From Paenirhizobium cremeum (lineage in GTDB: Bacteria > Pseudomonadota > Alphaproteobacteria > Rhizobiales > Rhizobiaceae): 64,000 nt of DNA. Location: NCBI RefSeq assembly GCF_022884085.1, contig NZ_JAGGCS010000013.1, positions 80,476 to 144,475 of the forward strand, written 5' to 3'. The position numbers and the translations under genes were made by a program. The notes below the pieces were generated by a model. The model was not told the DNA's origin, did no database searches, and was given only the letters and a program-made list of their open reading frames with translations. Positions 32,902 through 41,443 of the stretch are shown here, one piece after another (position 1 is the first letter of the stretch; every line of letters starts with the position of its first letter).

Positions 32902-33498
32902 TCAATTGGATTGTTCTCCAATTTTCGGGATTCGGACAGCTATCCGATTTATCCGCCACCATGCGAAGACCGACAGGAGGAGCATTGCGGCAAGTAAGAC
33001 AATACTTGCAAAGCCCCAGCCGGTTTCCACCGCCTCCTCTATCTGTGCGCCGAAAACGAAGCCCGCCGAAACCAGGCAGGCGGTCCAAACTATTGCGGAT
33101 GCTGCATTCAGAACTGTAAACTTTGCCCATGACATTGATCCGAGACCAACCGGAAGCGCGCCGATGGTCCGCATACCCTTGGGATATCTGTAAAGAAAGA
33201 TGTAGGCCCAGCCGTACTTTGCAACTAGGATTTTCGCGGCCGCATAGGCCTTTTCGGCAAAAGGCCACCTCGTTAACCACGCATCCCCGTATCGTCTCGC
33301 GATAAAGAACCGTGCTTCGTCCCCGAGATAGCCGCCGGCAAAGGTCACCGCTAAAACAAGGGACAAGTCCAAAGCTTGTGTTTGAGCCGCATAGCCCGCG
33401 AACAACGGGAGACTACCGCTTTTCAGCATGCAGTATGCGAAAAGCAGGATGTACATCCATGTCCCGTATTCTCGTACTAGATCAGACAAACCGTCCAT
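32902..33498 (-). CDS. DedA-family membrane protein
   Basis: This 198-residue protein has four to five membrane segments and the DedA/SNARE-associated pattern: YAAQTQALDLSLVLAVTFAG, GYLGDEARFFIARRYGD, YAAAKILVAKYGWAYIFLYR and YPKGMRTIGALPVGLGSMSW. DedA proteins help recycle lipid carriers and keep membrane homeostasis. It sits next to cell-wall and metal genes, which suits an envelope-stress role. No motif points to a specific substrate. Confidence 0.88.
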   Translation of the reverse strand: MDGLSDLVREYGTWMYILLFAYCMLKSGSLPLFAGYAAQTQALDLSLVLAVTFAGGYLGDEARFFIARRYGDAWLTRWPFAEKAYAAAKILVAKYGWAYIFLYRYPKGMRTIGALPVGLGSMSWAKFTVLNAASAIVWTACLVSAGFVFGAQIEEAVETGWGFASIVLLAAMLLLSVFAWWRINRIAVRIPKIGEQSN

Positions 33499-33803
33499 AT
33501 CGCTTCACCAAATCAAATCGCAGGCACAAACAGAAACTCTTTTGTGTACGATCTACACGATCTATCGGATGTTTTCCGTCGCATGGCCTGCCTGGTGAGT
33601 GCACGACCATCGGACATCTGGTTCAGTTTGGCATAGCCCGGGCACGAGCTGAGGCTTCCGGTGTTTTCCGACAGCCTCTACATGACAGCGCCAGGGGAAT
33701 GCGGATAATCGGAGTCAGCTCCTACAGGGCACAGGCCTCGCATGCCTGGCCTCACGACTTCAGGCCGCTGAACTGTCGGTGGGGACTTCACGGTTTTCTC
33801 CGC
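33499..33803. other. Intergenic region between DedA and L,D-transpeptidase genes
   Basis: 305 bp on the upstream side of dedA and the downstream side of the L,D-transpeptidase gene. No open frame with a ribosome site and no MerR-type operator was found. Confidence 0.45.
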
Positions 33804-34505
33804 CTATGCCTCAGAGAAGCGAGGCAGGCTGGTAACGACGATGGGGGTTTTGCCTGGCACTCGACCATACAAGTCGACCACGTCCTGATTGATCATCCGG
33901 ACACACCCTGAGGATACCGACTTGCCGATCGTCCACCATTCTGGCGATCCATGGATGCGGTAAAGCGTGTCTTCGCCATTCTGGAAAATGTAAAGCGCAC
34001 GCGCGCCCAATGGATTCTTGAGGCCAGGTGGCATACCGCCATTGGCAATGCTGTAGGGCGCAAGTTCCGGCTGTCGAACGACCATCTCGTCAGGTGGCGT
34101 CCAGCGCGGCCACTGACGTTTGTACTGAATGACCCCCTTGCCCGACCATTCGAACCCCTGCCGGCCGAGACCGACCCCGTATCGCATCGCCTGTCCGCCC
34201 TCGTAAGTCAGGTAGAGAAAATAGTTGGCCGTATCCACGACCAATGTGCCTGGCCGCTCTCCAGTCGGATCACTCACCATCTGCCGGTAATAGCGCTTGG
34301 CGATCTTCTGGTAGGGTATAGCAGGCAGCGGGAACTGTTCGTTCAGTATCGGTCCATAGGTGGTTTCCAGAACTGGATGGGATATGGGTACGATTTCAGA
34401 CTGTGTCGTCTCTGCGGTCGTTGCCGAGCAGCCAGTCAATACAGCCGCCGCTGCCCCAGCCCCCCCGATAACGAAGCCTCGTCGTGTCAATTTGCCAGAC
34501 TGCAA
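33804..34505 (-). CDS. L,D-transpeptidase (YkuD type), Tat-like lipoprotein
   Basis: The 233-residue protein starts MQSGKLTRRGFVIGGAG, a Tat-like signal, then has a lipobox LTGC (Cys26). The YkuD catalytic domain has RIHGSPEW (His185) and SVSSGCVRM (nucleophile Cys201). Such enzymes make 3-3 cross-links in peptidoglycan or anchor proteins to it. It lies 31 bp after the SCO gene, which has a MerR-type promoter, so it likely belongs to the same metal-responsive transcript. Confidence 0.92.
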   Translation of the reverse strand: MQSGKLTRRGFVIGGAGAAAAVLTGCSATTAETTQSEIVPISHPVLETTYGPILNEQFPLPAIPYQKIAKRYYRQMVSDPTGERPGTLVVDTANYFLYLTYEGGQAMRYGVGLGRQGFEWSGKGVIQYKRQWPRWTPPDEMVVRQPELAPYSIANGGMPPGLKNPLGARALYIFQNGEDTLYRIHGSPEWWTIGKSVSSGCVRMINQDVVDLYGRVPGKTPIVVTSLPRFSEA

Positions 34506-34536
34506 TGTATTTCCTCTCGACGGTTGAAGTTCTGGC

Positions 34537-35151
34537 TTACGAGCCGGTCATCAGATTGCGGATTTTCTTCATGCGAACCTCGCGGGATTCATGCATGTCG
34601 AGCGTTCCTTTGAAGCTACCATTGGCGTCCATCATGTATACGCCAGCCGTATGGTCCATTGTGTAGCTTCCATCTTCGGTCGGAACCTTGCGTGCGTAGG
34701 CGGAGAAAGCTTTGACAGCCGTCGCTGTTTGCTCCGGCGTTCCCCGAAGGGCAAGGATTCGACGGTCGAAGGATGTCATGTACTCGTTGAGCAACTGCTG
34801 AGTATCTCTCTCTGGGTCAACGCTGATGAAAACAACGTTGAAACCGCTCGCAGCGGGCCCGAGTTCATTCATCAGGTCACTCAGCTCGAACAGCGTTGTG
34901 GGGCAGATGTCAGGGCAGTGGGTAAAGCCAAAGAACGCCAAATACGGCTTTCCCTTGAGGACAGCGTTATCGATCACTTGGCCCCGGTGCGAAACCAACT
35001 CAAATGGGCGACCGATCGAAGGGGTAGAGGACGTGTCTGGCTCACCACGTTTGCCGCCACTCGATTGGAGCAAGTAACCTATAATCAGTAGCAATGTGAC
35101 GATCGCAACCACACACCACGCCACAAGTCGAAACGCTCTGAGAGCTTTCAT
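34537..35151 (-). CDS. SCO-family copper-dependent thiol protein
   Basis: The 204-residue protein has one N-terminal membrane anchor (WCVVAIVTLLLIIGYLL) and a thioredoxin-like SCO domain with FGFTHCPDICPTTLFEL (Cys79, Cys83) and His167 in MDHTAGVYM, the copper-binding triad. SCO proteins deliver copper to cytochrome oxidase or act as thiol-disulfide factors. The promoter has a 19-bp MerR spacer (35195-35225). It heads a two-gene unit with an L,D-transpeptidase. Confidence 0.92.
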   Translation of the reverse strand: MKALRAFRLVAWCVVAIVTLLLIIGYLLQSSGGKRGEPDTSSTPSIGRPFELVSHRGQVIDNAVLKGKPYLAFFGFTHCPDICPTTLFELSDLMNELGPAASGFNVVFISVDPERDTQQLLNEYMTSFDRRILALRGTPEQTATAVKAFSAYARKVPTEDGSYTMDHTAGVYMMDANGSFKGTLDMHESREVRMKKIRNLMTGS

Positions 35152-35194
35152 CTAATTCCCTGCCGACATTCACCCTGAAGAACCTCTTAGAGTA

Positions 35195-35225
35195 GTCCTA
35201 ATCCCTCTAGTAGCTTGAGGTTCAA
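35195..35225 (-). promoter_or_regulatory. MerR-type promoter/operator of the SCO-transpeptidase unit
   Basis: On the minus strand TTGAAC (35220-35225), a 19-bp spacer and TAGGAC (35195-35200). The spacer carries CCTCAAGCTACTAGAGG (35204-35220), identical to the operator of the divergent dsbB promoter. The 19-bp spacer with a central dyad is the hallmark of MerR-activated promoters. Confidence 0.8.
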
Positions 35226-35296
35226 GGCAAGTGGCGAAGAAAATCGCAATTCTCCTCAGTCATGTCGCTGTCATCCACATCGGACAGAAAGCGCCC

Positions 35297-35327
35297 TTGA
35301 CCCTCAAGCTACTAGAGGTTTCATACT
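35297..35327 (+). promoter_or_regulatory. MerR-type promoter/operator of dsbB-dsbA-CDF
   Basis: TTGACC (35297-35302), a 19-bp spacer and CATACT (35322-35327), with CCTCAAGCTACTAGAGG at 35302-35318. The 17-bp operator is identical to the one at 35204-35220 in opposite orientation. It implies that transcription starts about 35334, very close to the dsbB ATG. Confidence 0.82.
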
Positions 35328-35338
35328 GGCAAGCATCA

Positions 35339-35791
35339 ATGAACGACGGGAATGGCAGAGCAGTGGTGAAATCTAACGACGGGGCATGGCTTGCGATCTT
35401 TAGCGCGTGGATGATTGCCATGAGTTCGACGCTCGGCGCATTGTTCATCGGTGAGGTCATGGGACAAATGCCATGCGATCTCTGTTGGCACCAACGAGCC
35501 TTCATGTTTCCACTGGCAGTCCTGCTCGCCGTCGCCGCCTTCCGCTCTGATGCCCGTGCCTGGATCTATGCAGTTCCGCTGGCAGCGGTGGGATGGTTGA
35601 TCGCGGCATTTCACAACCTGCTCTACTTCAATATCATCCCCACGGCCATCAAGCCTTGCGGCCAAGGGCCATCCTGCTCGGGCGCGGGTATGCTCCTCTT
35701 CGGAACCCTCCCCATTCCGCTCCTGTCGCTTGGCGCGTTTACCGTCATCATCGCCCTACTTCTAATCGTGCGCCGGAGAACACCAGCATGA
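35339..35791 (+). CDS. DsbB-like disulfide bond formation membrane protein
   Basis: This protein of about 150 residues has four membrane segments, with a first Cys pair PCDLCWHQR (Cys46, Cys49) and a second pair in KPCGQGPSCSG (Cys107, Cys113), as in DsbB/DsbI. It passes electrons from the periplasmic DsbA-like protein to quinone. The frame is open from 35231, but the MerR-type promoter lies inside that extension, so ATG 35339 or GTG 35366 is the likely start, close to leaderless. Its stop overlaps the next ATG (ATGA). Confidence 0.85.
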   Translation: MNDGNGRAVVKSNDGAWLAIFSAWMIAMSSTLGALFIGEVMGQMPCDLCWHQRAFMFPLAVLLAVAAFRSDARAWIYAVPLAAVGWLIAAFHNLLYFNIIPTAIKPCGQGPSCSGAGMLLFGTLPIPLLSLGAFTVIIALLLIVRRRTPA

Positions 35792-36450
35792 ACAGACGCA
35801 CTTTCGTCATCGCTTCGGCTTCAGCTGCGATCGCAGTTTTCGCAGGAGGTGCCGCCCTCTATAGTGGGCTCACTCCAGAAGCTGAGCCAGCGCCCTCCCC
35901 AATGCCGGGGAACAATACCCTTGTCAGAATGCACTCGCCGGTCATGGGGCCGGTTTCGGCGCCTGTGACAATTGTCGAATTTTTTGATCCGTCATGTGAG
36001 GCGTGCCGGGCATTTTATCCGCTCGTAAAGCAGATGATGGCGCAGACCGGAACCGACGTGCGGCTCGTCCTGCGATACACCGTATTCCACGAGGGTTCCG
36101 ACGATGCCGTGCGCATATTGGAGGCCGCGCGCAAACAGAACCTGTTTGAACCGGTCCTAGAAGCGATACTGGAACAGCAGCCGGTCTGGGCCGACCATGG
36201 CAAGCCAGATCTGGAAAAGGCATGGCAGATTGCGGCAATGGCCGGACTTGATGTCGAGCAGGGCAAGAAAGATGCGGTGTCCCCCGCGATCGACAATATT
36301 CTTGCCCAGGATATGGCGGACGTTCAGGCCAACAATGTGAAACAGACCCCGACATTTTTCGTCAACGAAAAGCCTCTGACAGAGTTCAGTCCGCAAGGTC
36401 TTTTCACACTGGTGAAGGCTGAGATCGATGCCAGCAAGGCAGGATCCTGA
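35788..36450 (+). CDS. DsbA-like periplasmic thiol oxidoreductase
   Basis: This 220-residue protein has an N-terminal signal (MNRRTFVIASASAAIAVFAG) and a thioredoxin fold with EFFDPSCEACRAFYP (Cys70, Cys73) and cis-Pro in QTPTFFVNEKPL. It should oxidise or isomerise disulfides in exported proteins, working with the DsbB-like protein upstream, whose stop it overlaps by four bases. The promoter of the pair is MerR-type, so disulfide formation appears to be switched on by metal. Confidence 0.9.
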   Translation: MNRRTFVIASASAAIAVFAGGAALYSGLTPEAEPAPSPMPGNNTLVRMHSPVMGPVSAPVTIVEFFDPSCEACRAFYPLVKQMMAQTGTDVRLVLRYTVFHEGSDDAVRILEAARKQNLFEPVLEAILEQQPVWADHGKPDLEKAWQIAAMAGLDVEQGKKDAVSPAIDNILAQDMADVQANNVKQTPTFFVNEKPLTEFSPQGLFTLVKAEIDASKAGS

Positions 36451-37396
36451 CCTCGGAGACAGGACCGGAATTCATGAGTGGACATCACCACGATCATGGA
36501 GCGGATGCAGGAGACAAGCGTATAGGGGAGCAATTCTCGTAAACGTGCTCCTTACCTTTGCGCAGATTGCCGGCGGCATCTTGTCCGGCAGTCTTTCCCT
36601 GATCGCGGATGCGCTCCACAACTTCAGTGACGCTGCATCACTTGTGATTGCGTATGGCGCACGCCGAATCTCGCGCCGCCCTTCCGACAAAGGGATGACG
36701 TTCGGCTATGTTCGTGCCGAAATCGTCGCATCGCTGATCAACTATACGACTTTGATCGTCGTTGGGCTCTATCTCGTGTATGAAGCGGTCATGCGGTTCA
36801 TCACACCGGAGCCTATAGAAGGGTGGACGGTCGTGATCGTCGCAGGCATCGCGCTCGTCATCGATTTGATCACAGCGATGCTCACCTACACCCTTTCAAA
36901 AACCAGCATGAATATCCGCGCCGCTTTCTTGCGCAATGTGTCGGACGCCCTTGGATCGGTGGGTGTTATCATTGCCGGCACGCTTGTGCTGATATTCGGC
37001 TGGACATGGATTGACCCGGCGATCACCCTCATGATCGCAGGCTACATACTCTGGCAGGCCTTCACTGAGATCGGAGGATCGATCAGGATTCTGATGATGG
37101 CGGCGCCTGAGGACGTGGATGTGAACAAACTTGTTTCAGACATGCGTTCCGTCGAAGGCGTCCAGGAGGTGCACCATGTGCATGTGTGGCGGATCGATGA
37201 AGATCACAAGGCATTGCAAGCGCATCTCGTTGTGACGGAGTCATCTCTGCGCAGTGTTGCTGAAGTGAAAGGCGCAGTGCGAAAAATCCTGCGGGACAGG
37301 CACGGTATCGACCACAGCACTCTGGAGATCGAAACGCCAGAGGACGGTTGCGAAGACGGCGTACAGGTCATCGGTCATAATGTTATAGAGACCTGA
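36428..37396 (+). CDS. Cation diffusion facilitator (CzcD-like) with frameshifted N-terminus
   Basis: The body is a normal CDF exporter: LSGSLSLIADALHNFSDAAS, YVRAEIVASLINYTTLIVVG and a C-terminal cytoplasmic domain with EVHHVHVWRIDEDHKALQAH. The natural start is ATG 36474 (MSGHHHDHGADAGDKRIG), which carries the His-rich metal-loading tail, but this frame ends at TAA 36540. One G is missing from a run at 36525-36528; a fifth G would join it to AILVNVLL, the first membrane segment. The open frame instead starts at 36428 inside dsbA and replaces the His-rich tail. It may be a real mutation, a sequencing error in the G run, or slippage control. Confidence 0.8.
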   Translation: MPARQDPDLGDRTGIHEWTSPRSWSGCRRQAYRGAILVNVLLTFAQIAGGILSGSLSLIADALHNFSDAASLVIAYGARRISRRPSDKGMTFGYVRAEIVASLINYTTLIVVGLYLVYEAVMRFITPEPIEGWTVVIVAGIALVIDLITAMLTYTLSKTSMNIRAAFLRNVSDALGSVGVIIAGTLVLIFGWTWIDPAITLMIAGYILWQAFTEIGGSIRILMMAAPEDVDVNKLVSDMRSVEGVQEVHHVHVWRIDEDHKALQAHLVVTESSLRSVAEVKGAVRKILRDRHGIDHSTLEIETPEDGCEDGVQVIGHNVIET

Positions 37397-37398
37397 GA

Positions 37399-38469
37399 CT
37401 AGAGGCTTTGCAGGCACCGTTGACGGATATGCTCGACGATGAAAGCCGCATCGTCAGCGGCACCTGCGATCAGACCAGAGGCACGGTTCCGCTGCCAAGG
37501 TCGGCCAACATAGTAGAGACCGGCAACAGGCGAAACCCCGTTGGAGTGTATTGGGACAGCCCGAGCATCAACTGCACCCTCGACTTCAATCCAAGGGAGC
37601 TCATCGGCATAGCCTGTCGCCCAAACTATGGATCTGATGTTCTCGCTCGATCCGTCGGCGAAACTTGCCCCGCGGTCATGGATCGCAGCCAGTCTCGGCT
37701 TCAGGATTACCCCCAACCGCCTAAGTGAAGCATCGTCATTGCCACGAACAGGGAATGGATCCTCACGCCTCATCCTTCGCCCGATGATCCCCTGCGCCGA
37801 TACACGTAGAAGGCCGAGCTGCCCCAGCCATACCCACAAACTGCGTCCGAGGATCTTCTCCGGTAAAAGCCTGCGCTTTCGCCCGCGTGCAAGCAGCACC
37901 TGTTGAAACCCAGCCATCGCAATTGCCACGTCCCTTCCACTCGCGCCATCTCCGACAACAAGAACAGGGCCTTTCGCCACCGAGCCCGGATTGCGGAACT
38001 CAGCTACGTGCATCTGCTGAATGTCGGCCGGGAGCAGTTTCGACAATCCAGGAATTCGCGGTGTCGAAAATGCCCCCGTGGCAACGATGACGGTATGACA
38101 TGTGATTCGATCGCCGTCTTGCGTTGACGCCACGAAGAGACTGCCCACCTTCTCAAGTCGGACGACCTTCTTCGAACTGATGACCGGAAGTTTATGGAAG
38201 GAAGCATACCGCCGCAGATAGTCATCCTTTCCAGCAAAGCCATTTGCATCACCAACCAGGGGCATATCCGAGAGCGCGCTGATGCTGCGAGGGGTAAAGA
38301 GTGTGAGGTTGTCATATCTGTTGCGCCAGCTGTCTCCGATTTTTGTGCCAGCATCGACAATGAAGAATGTCAGGCCCTGCTGCTTCAAGGCATACGCCGC
38401 GGCGAGCCCGGCTTGCCCCGCCCCGATAATCAAGATGTTGGTCCGCACTGCATGCCCCTCAAGCAACAT
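37399..38469 (-). CDS. Flavin-dependent monooxygenase/oxidoreductase
   Basis: The 356-residue protein has an N-terminal FAD motif (ILIIGAGQAGLAAAYALKQQ), a NADPH motif (GPVLVVGDGASGRDVAIAM) and a late ATG motif (SIVWATGYADELPW), as in class B flavoprotein monooxygenases and YpzZ/CzcO-like oxidoreductases. CzcO-like proteins occur next to CDF exporters, as here (convergent, 3 bp apart). The substrate is unknown. The start is either ATG 38469 or a later GTG following GAGGGGC. Confidence 0.88.
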   Translation of the reverse strand: MLLEGHAVRTNILIIGAGQAGLAAAYALKQQGLTFFIVDAGTKIGDSWRNRYDNLTLFTPRSISALSDMPLVGDANGFAGKDDYLRRYASFHKLPVISSKKVVRLEKVGSLFVASTQDGDRITCHTVIVATGAFSTPRIPGLSKLLPADIQQMHVAEFRNPGSVAKGPVLVVGDGASGRDVAIAMAGFQQVLLARGRKRRLLPEKILGRSLWVWLGQLGLLRVSAQGIIGRRMRREDPFPVRGNDDASLRRLGVILKPRLAAIHDRGASFADGSSENIRSIVWATGYADELPWIEVEGAVDARAVPIHSNGVSPVAGLYYVGRPWQRNRASGLIAGAADDAAFIVEHIRQRCLQSL

Positions 38470-38474
38470 CGTCT

Positions 38475-38645
38475 TTACCCATCAACGGCTGGGGACGTTA
38501 CGATTACATTGGGTTCAGGCCTTGCCTCTCGACCAATATGCGAGAAGCTCAAGAGAAAGACCGCCACAACGAAAATCGTGAGCACTGCCAACACAATCCA
38601 GTTATTGCGCCGTATCTTCTTAATCCGATCATCGGGCTGGGCCAT
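38475..38645 (-). CDS. Small single-span membrane protein
   Basis: This 56-residue protein starts at ATG 38643-38645 with AGGAGACTGAATT ahead. After a basic N-terminus (MAQPDDRIKKIRRNN) comes one membrane helix (WIVLAVLTIFVVAVFLLSF) and a short periplasmic tail. The ribosome site overlaps the end of the L,D-transpeptidase gene, which ends four bases before the ATG, so both are co-translated. No family is recognised; it may tether or assist the transpeptidase. Confidence 0.6.
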   Translation of the reverse strand: MAQPDDRIKKIRRNNWIVLAVLTIFVVAVFLLSFSHIGREARPEPNVIVTSPAVDG

Positions 38646-38648
38646 AAT

Positions 38649-39734
38649 TCAGTCTCCTGTCGCACTTGCGGCAGTCACCCCGTCGCCAGACCTGGCTTTC
38701 TTCTTTTGGAATGGGTCAGCCAACGCCGCATCTGGTCTGCTGACCGGATATTTTGTGCCCGAAATGCGAGCCGCAAGTCGGTCCGGACCCTCTTTCTTAA
38801 GGAGTGCGCGGAAACTTGGATGCATTCCGCCATCCACATAGGATGACACCGTCGAGCCGCCGGCCTGTTGAAGAGCAGCCTCAAGCTTTTGGGTTTCTTC
38901 GGCCATGCGGGCCATCAGTGCGGGATCAGAAGAAGCGGCGCTTGCGGGGCAAGCCTCCAGTGGGTAACGGGGCTCTCCGCCCACGAACTCTTTGTTGAAC
39001 ATGTAGCGGCGGCCACACACCGAGACTTTTGGTTGCTCCCGGGTCAATTCGAAAACGTCGTATCCCTCCTTCAGCGTCCGCCAGAACGACAGGTGTTCGT
39101 TGTCTCTGTGCAGCGTCATATTTTCCGTCGTCATCCGGAAAGGATAGGCCTGGACCTGGAAACGCTCCTGTCCCGATGAAAGTGCCTTGGCGACGATCGC
39201 ATATATTTCACCGACGCCCTGGTCTGTCAGCGCAAAGCAACCGGAAGAGGAGCAAGCACCGTGGACCATCAGCGCCTCGCCGGTATAGCCGAGTGCCGAC
39301 TCAAGCCTGTTTGGATACCCCAGGTTGAAAGATACATAGTACTGCGATTTAGGATTCAGCATCCCTTTCGAAACGTGGTAGAACCCCTCGGGTGCCTGGC
39401 GATCACCTTCCTTGACCTTGGGGCCTAGCTTCCCGGACCACCTGCACATAGGATATGTCTTGAGCAACGCGTAGCGCCCACTTCGGTCGATCTTCCAGAC
39501 CTCGAGCTCGCTTTCCTGCTTGAAGATCCTGATGAGGACAGGGCTCTCCGCTGCCATCCCCTTCTTTGACATCTCTGCCAGCATCTTGCTCGACAGTTCG
39601 GGTGCCCTGCTGGACAGGTCGTCCAGCCCCATGTCTGAAACACATCCGGATAAGGAGACAGCTATAAACGCTCCAATGCAGGCATTCCGCGCGATCAAAA
39701 GTGCTCGCTCATTCAAATTCTGAAACCAATTCAT
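38649..39734 (-). CDS. L,D-transpeptidase of the YafK/DpaA type, lipoprotein
   Basis: The 361-residue protein has a signal with lipobox SLSGC (Cys31), the YafK-type domain (TYPMCRWSGKLGPKVKEGDR, QAPEGFYHV) and catalytic EALMVHGACSSSGCFALTD (His158, Cys166). The C-terminal 120 residues are less conserved. YafK/DpaA enzymes cut proteins off peptidoglycan in E. coli; here it may set cross-links or release anchored proteins. Its promoter (39873-39903) has the same 19-bp MerR architecture. Confidence 0.9.
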   Translation of the reverse strand: MNWFQNLNERALLIARNACIGAFIAVSLSGCVSDMGLDDLSSRAPELSSKMLAEMSKKGMAAESPVLIRIFKQESELEVWKIDRSGRYALLKTYPMCRWSGKLGPKVKEGDRQAPEGFYHVSKGMLNPKSQYYVSFNLGYPNRLESALGYTGEALMVHGACSSSGCFALTDQGVGEIYAIVAKALSSGQERFQVQAYPFRMTTENMTLHRDNEHLSFWRTLKEGYDVFELTREQPKVSVCGRRYMFNKEFVGGEPRYPLEACPASAASSDPALMARMAEETQKLEAALQQAGGSTVSSYVDGGMHPSFRALLKKEGPDRLAARISGTKYPVSRPDAALADPFQKKKARSGDGVTAASATGD

Positions 39735-39872
39735 TTCGTCACTCTTCGCGCTTTCAATGAAACCCTGCCGAAATCACCCGGAAGATGCCGAGCCCACCAC
39801 GGCAGCCGGCAGTCCAAGAAGGGGGGACGACCGCACGACGCCGCATCGAACAAATCCTTAGCCGCCGGTATA

Positions 39873-39903
39873 AATATAGGACCTCAAGTAACTAGAGCTA
39901 CAA
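39873..39903 (-). promoter_or_regulatory. MerR-type promoter/operator of the YafK-like transpeptidase gene
   Basis: Minus strand TTGTAG (39898-39903), 19-bp spacer, TATATT (39873-39878). The operator CCTCAAGTAACTAGAGC (39882-39898) matches the half-sites at 35204, 35302 and 50990. Confidence 0.78.
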
Positions 39904-39947
39904 GGGGTCGCCCTCGGAAAAGCTGAACGCTTCTCCCACCCAATCAT

Positions 39948-40481
39948 CTACCCATCTTTGGGCACCGGACCAGGCACGACATCGAGCAGAGATTTATCAA
40001 CCAGGGGAGTTACCTTCATCGGGCTTGCCCCGGAGGTGCGCATCCGGTCCATGTCTGCTGCAGTGAGGTAATCGAGCTTGGTGATCAGAGTTTTATAGTA
40101 GGCTTGCCGACCAGTCCGCTTGTTCATCCGCTCCACCAGATCTAACCTCAGGGTGTCAGCTGCGAATTCGGGATCGGTAAGAACCGGTCTGGACACCAGT
40201 GTCGCGATCAATTCGTCCGTCAGTTCTACCTCCGGACTGGGACTAGCGCGGAGTGCCTCGTCATTTGCGGTCATTGCCACTTCCGCGACGACGTAACCGT
40301 CAACCTTGTTCTCCCGAATGATCGGTACGGTCACCATCGCCGACTTAACCACCTCATGTTCGGTCAGCCTAGGAGACTGCGCCTCAACCTGTTTGGGCGC
40401 CGGTGCCCACTGGAAACCAGCGTAGACAGCAACCAAACACACTACGACACACCACACCCCGGAGAATGCAATCTTCCACAT
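39948..40481 (-). CDS. Membrane-anchored periplasmic protein of unknown function
   Basis: The 177-residue protein has one N-terminal membrane helix (SGVWCVVVCLVAVYAGFQW) and a soluble domain (VVKSAMVTVPIIRENKVDGY, VVAEVAMTANDEALRA, DLVERMNKRTGRQAYYKTLI). FliL-like topology is possible but not convincing. It lies between two minus-strand envelope genes in the metal island. No metal-binding cluster is seen. Confidence 0.65.
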   Translation of the reverse strand: MWKIAFSGVWCVVVCLVAVYAGFQWAPAPKQVEAQSPRLTEHEVVKSAMVTVPIIRENKVDGYVVAEVAMTANDEALRASPSPEVELTDELIATLVSRPVLTDPEFAADTLRLDLVERMNKRTGRQAYYKTLITKLDYLTAADMDRMRTSGASPMKVTPLVDKSLLDVVPGPVPKDG

Positions 40482-40675
40482 TTACTGATCTCCATGAGGA
40501 CCAACCGGTGCTACGCCGGGATCCTTCGACGGATCGCTGTCTTGTCATCGCATTCAGGCGTGATTGGACAGTGCTCGATCCTTTATTCGATGAGAGCCGC
40601 TTTCAAGCCGCGTGTTGGACCCAATCCAACATCTACGGAAACTCGTTGACGATCCGTGCGCTTTAATCGGGAAGG

Positions 40676-40999
40676 TCAGGCTCGGGGAGGAGGATCAAGG
40701 AGATAGATGCCGGCGAAGATGCGGAACCGATTTGCTGAGACTCTATAGGCAGAGCTCATTCGCTCCGAAATTGGAGCGCTTTTCTGTATGCAAGCCAGAA
40801 GCTCGTGGGAATGTTCGACCAGATGGTGGCATTTCGCATGGGTACCGCCAGACCCAGTCCCTTGATGGACGTTCATGCATATCGTCGGCCCGGAGCTGCT
40901 GTCTCTTGCGACTGAGCCACGCGGACCCATGATGACAACTGCCAAAAGCAGTGCCACACACAAAATCCGAATCGATTTTCTAAGCCGCAACATCATCAC
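40676..40999 (-). CDS. Small exported protein of unknown function
   Basis: This protein of about 107 residues has a convincing signal peptide (RILCVALLLAVVIMGPRGSV) and a short mature part with several Cys and His (ICMNVHQG, AKCHHLVEHSHELLACIQ), which could bind metal. Start is uncertain (40999 or a nearby ATG), with no clear ribosome site. Plus-strand open frames across it look like shadows. Confidence 0.4.
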   Translation of the reverse strand: MMMLRLRKSIRILCVALLLAVVIMGPRGSVARDSSSGPTICMNVHQGTGSGGTHAKCHHLVEHSHELLACIQKSAPISERMSSAYRVSANRFRIFAGIYLLDPPPRA

Positions 41000-41121
41000 A
41001 CATTACATTCAACCTGTTTGACATTGCGTGAAGCTGGTGCGCTGACCTTGCCGCAGAACGGTTCATGCAGACAATAAGAATTGATTTCCCCGTGTAAGAC
41101 CGTCGCCTCTAAACTTGGGAT

Positions 41122-41370
41122 ATGATCGCGTCAATTACACAAATCTCAAAGAACCTTGGAATGATCGTTGCGTTTTCGCTGGCGGGATTTGTGTCCGTTA
41201 AGATTGCTTTTGCCGTCGTTTGCTGGGGCATAGGACATGACTCCTTCGAGGCCATCGCGGGAATGGTCGCATCCATTGGTCTTGGGGGCTGGATCGGCAT
41301 AGAGGCCTATCTGTCGTTCACAAGCTGGCGATCCAATAGGAAGGTGTCTGAATTCGACACAAGCCGATAA
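41122..41370 (+). CDS. Small two-span membrane protein
   Basis: This 82-residue protein has two predicted membrane segments (GMIVAFSLAGFVSVKIAFAV, AGMVASIGLGGWIGIEAYLS). The start site lacks a strong ribosome site. It is followed 70 bp later by the transglutaminase-like gene on the same strand. No family is recognised. Confidence 0.45.
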   Translation: MIASITQISKNLGMIVAFSLAGFVSVKIAFAVVCWGIGHDSFEAIAGMVASIGLGGWIGIEAYLSFTSWRSNRKVSEFDTSR

Positions 41371-41443
41371 AATTGCACTGAATATCTTTGCGTGATGGTC
41401 GTGTTCGATCCTCATAAATCGTCCAAGCACACAGGGACGACTT

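Noticed and set aside
35231..35338. N-terminal extension of the DsbB-like protein
   Set aside because: It contains the MerR-type promoter and its 19-bp spacer, so it is unlikely to be transcribed as coding sequence.
37394..37406. CTGAGACTAGAGG as another MerR half-site
   Set aside because: It lies between the 3' ends of two convergent genes and has no -35/-10 boxes at 19-bp spacing.
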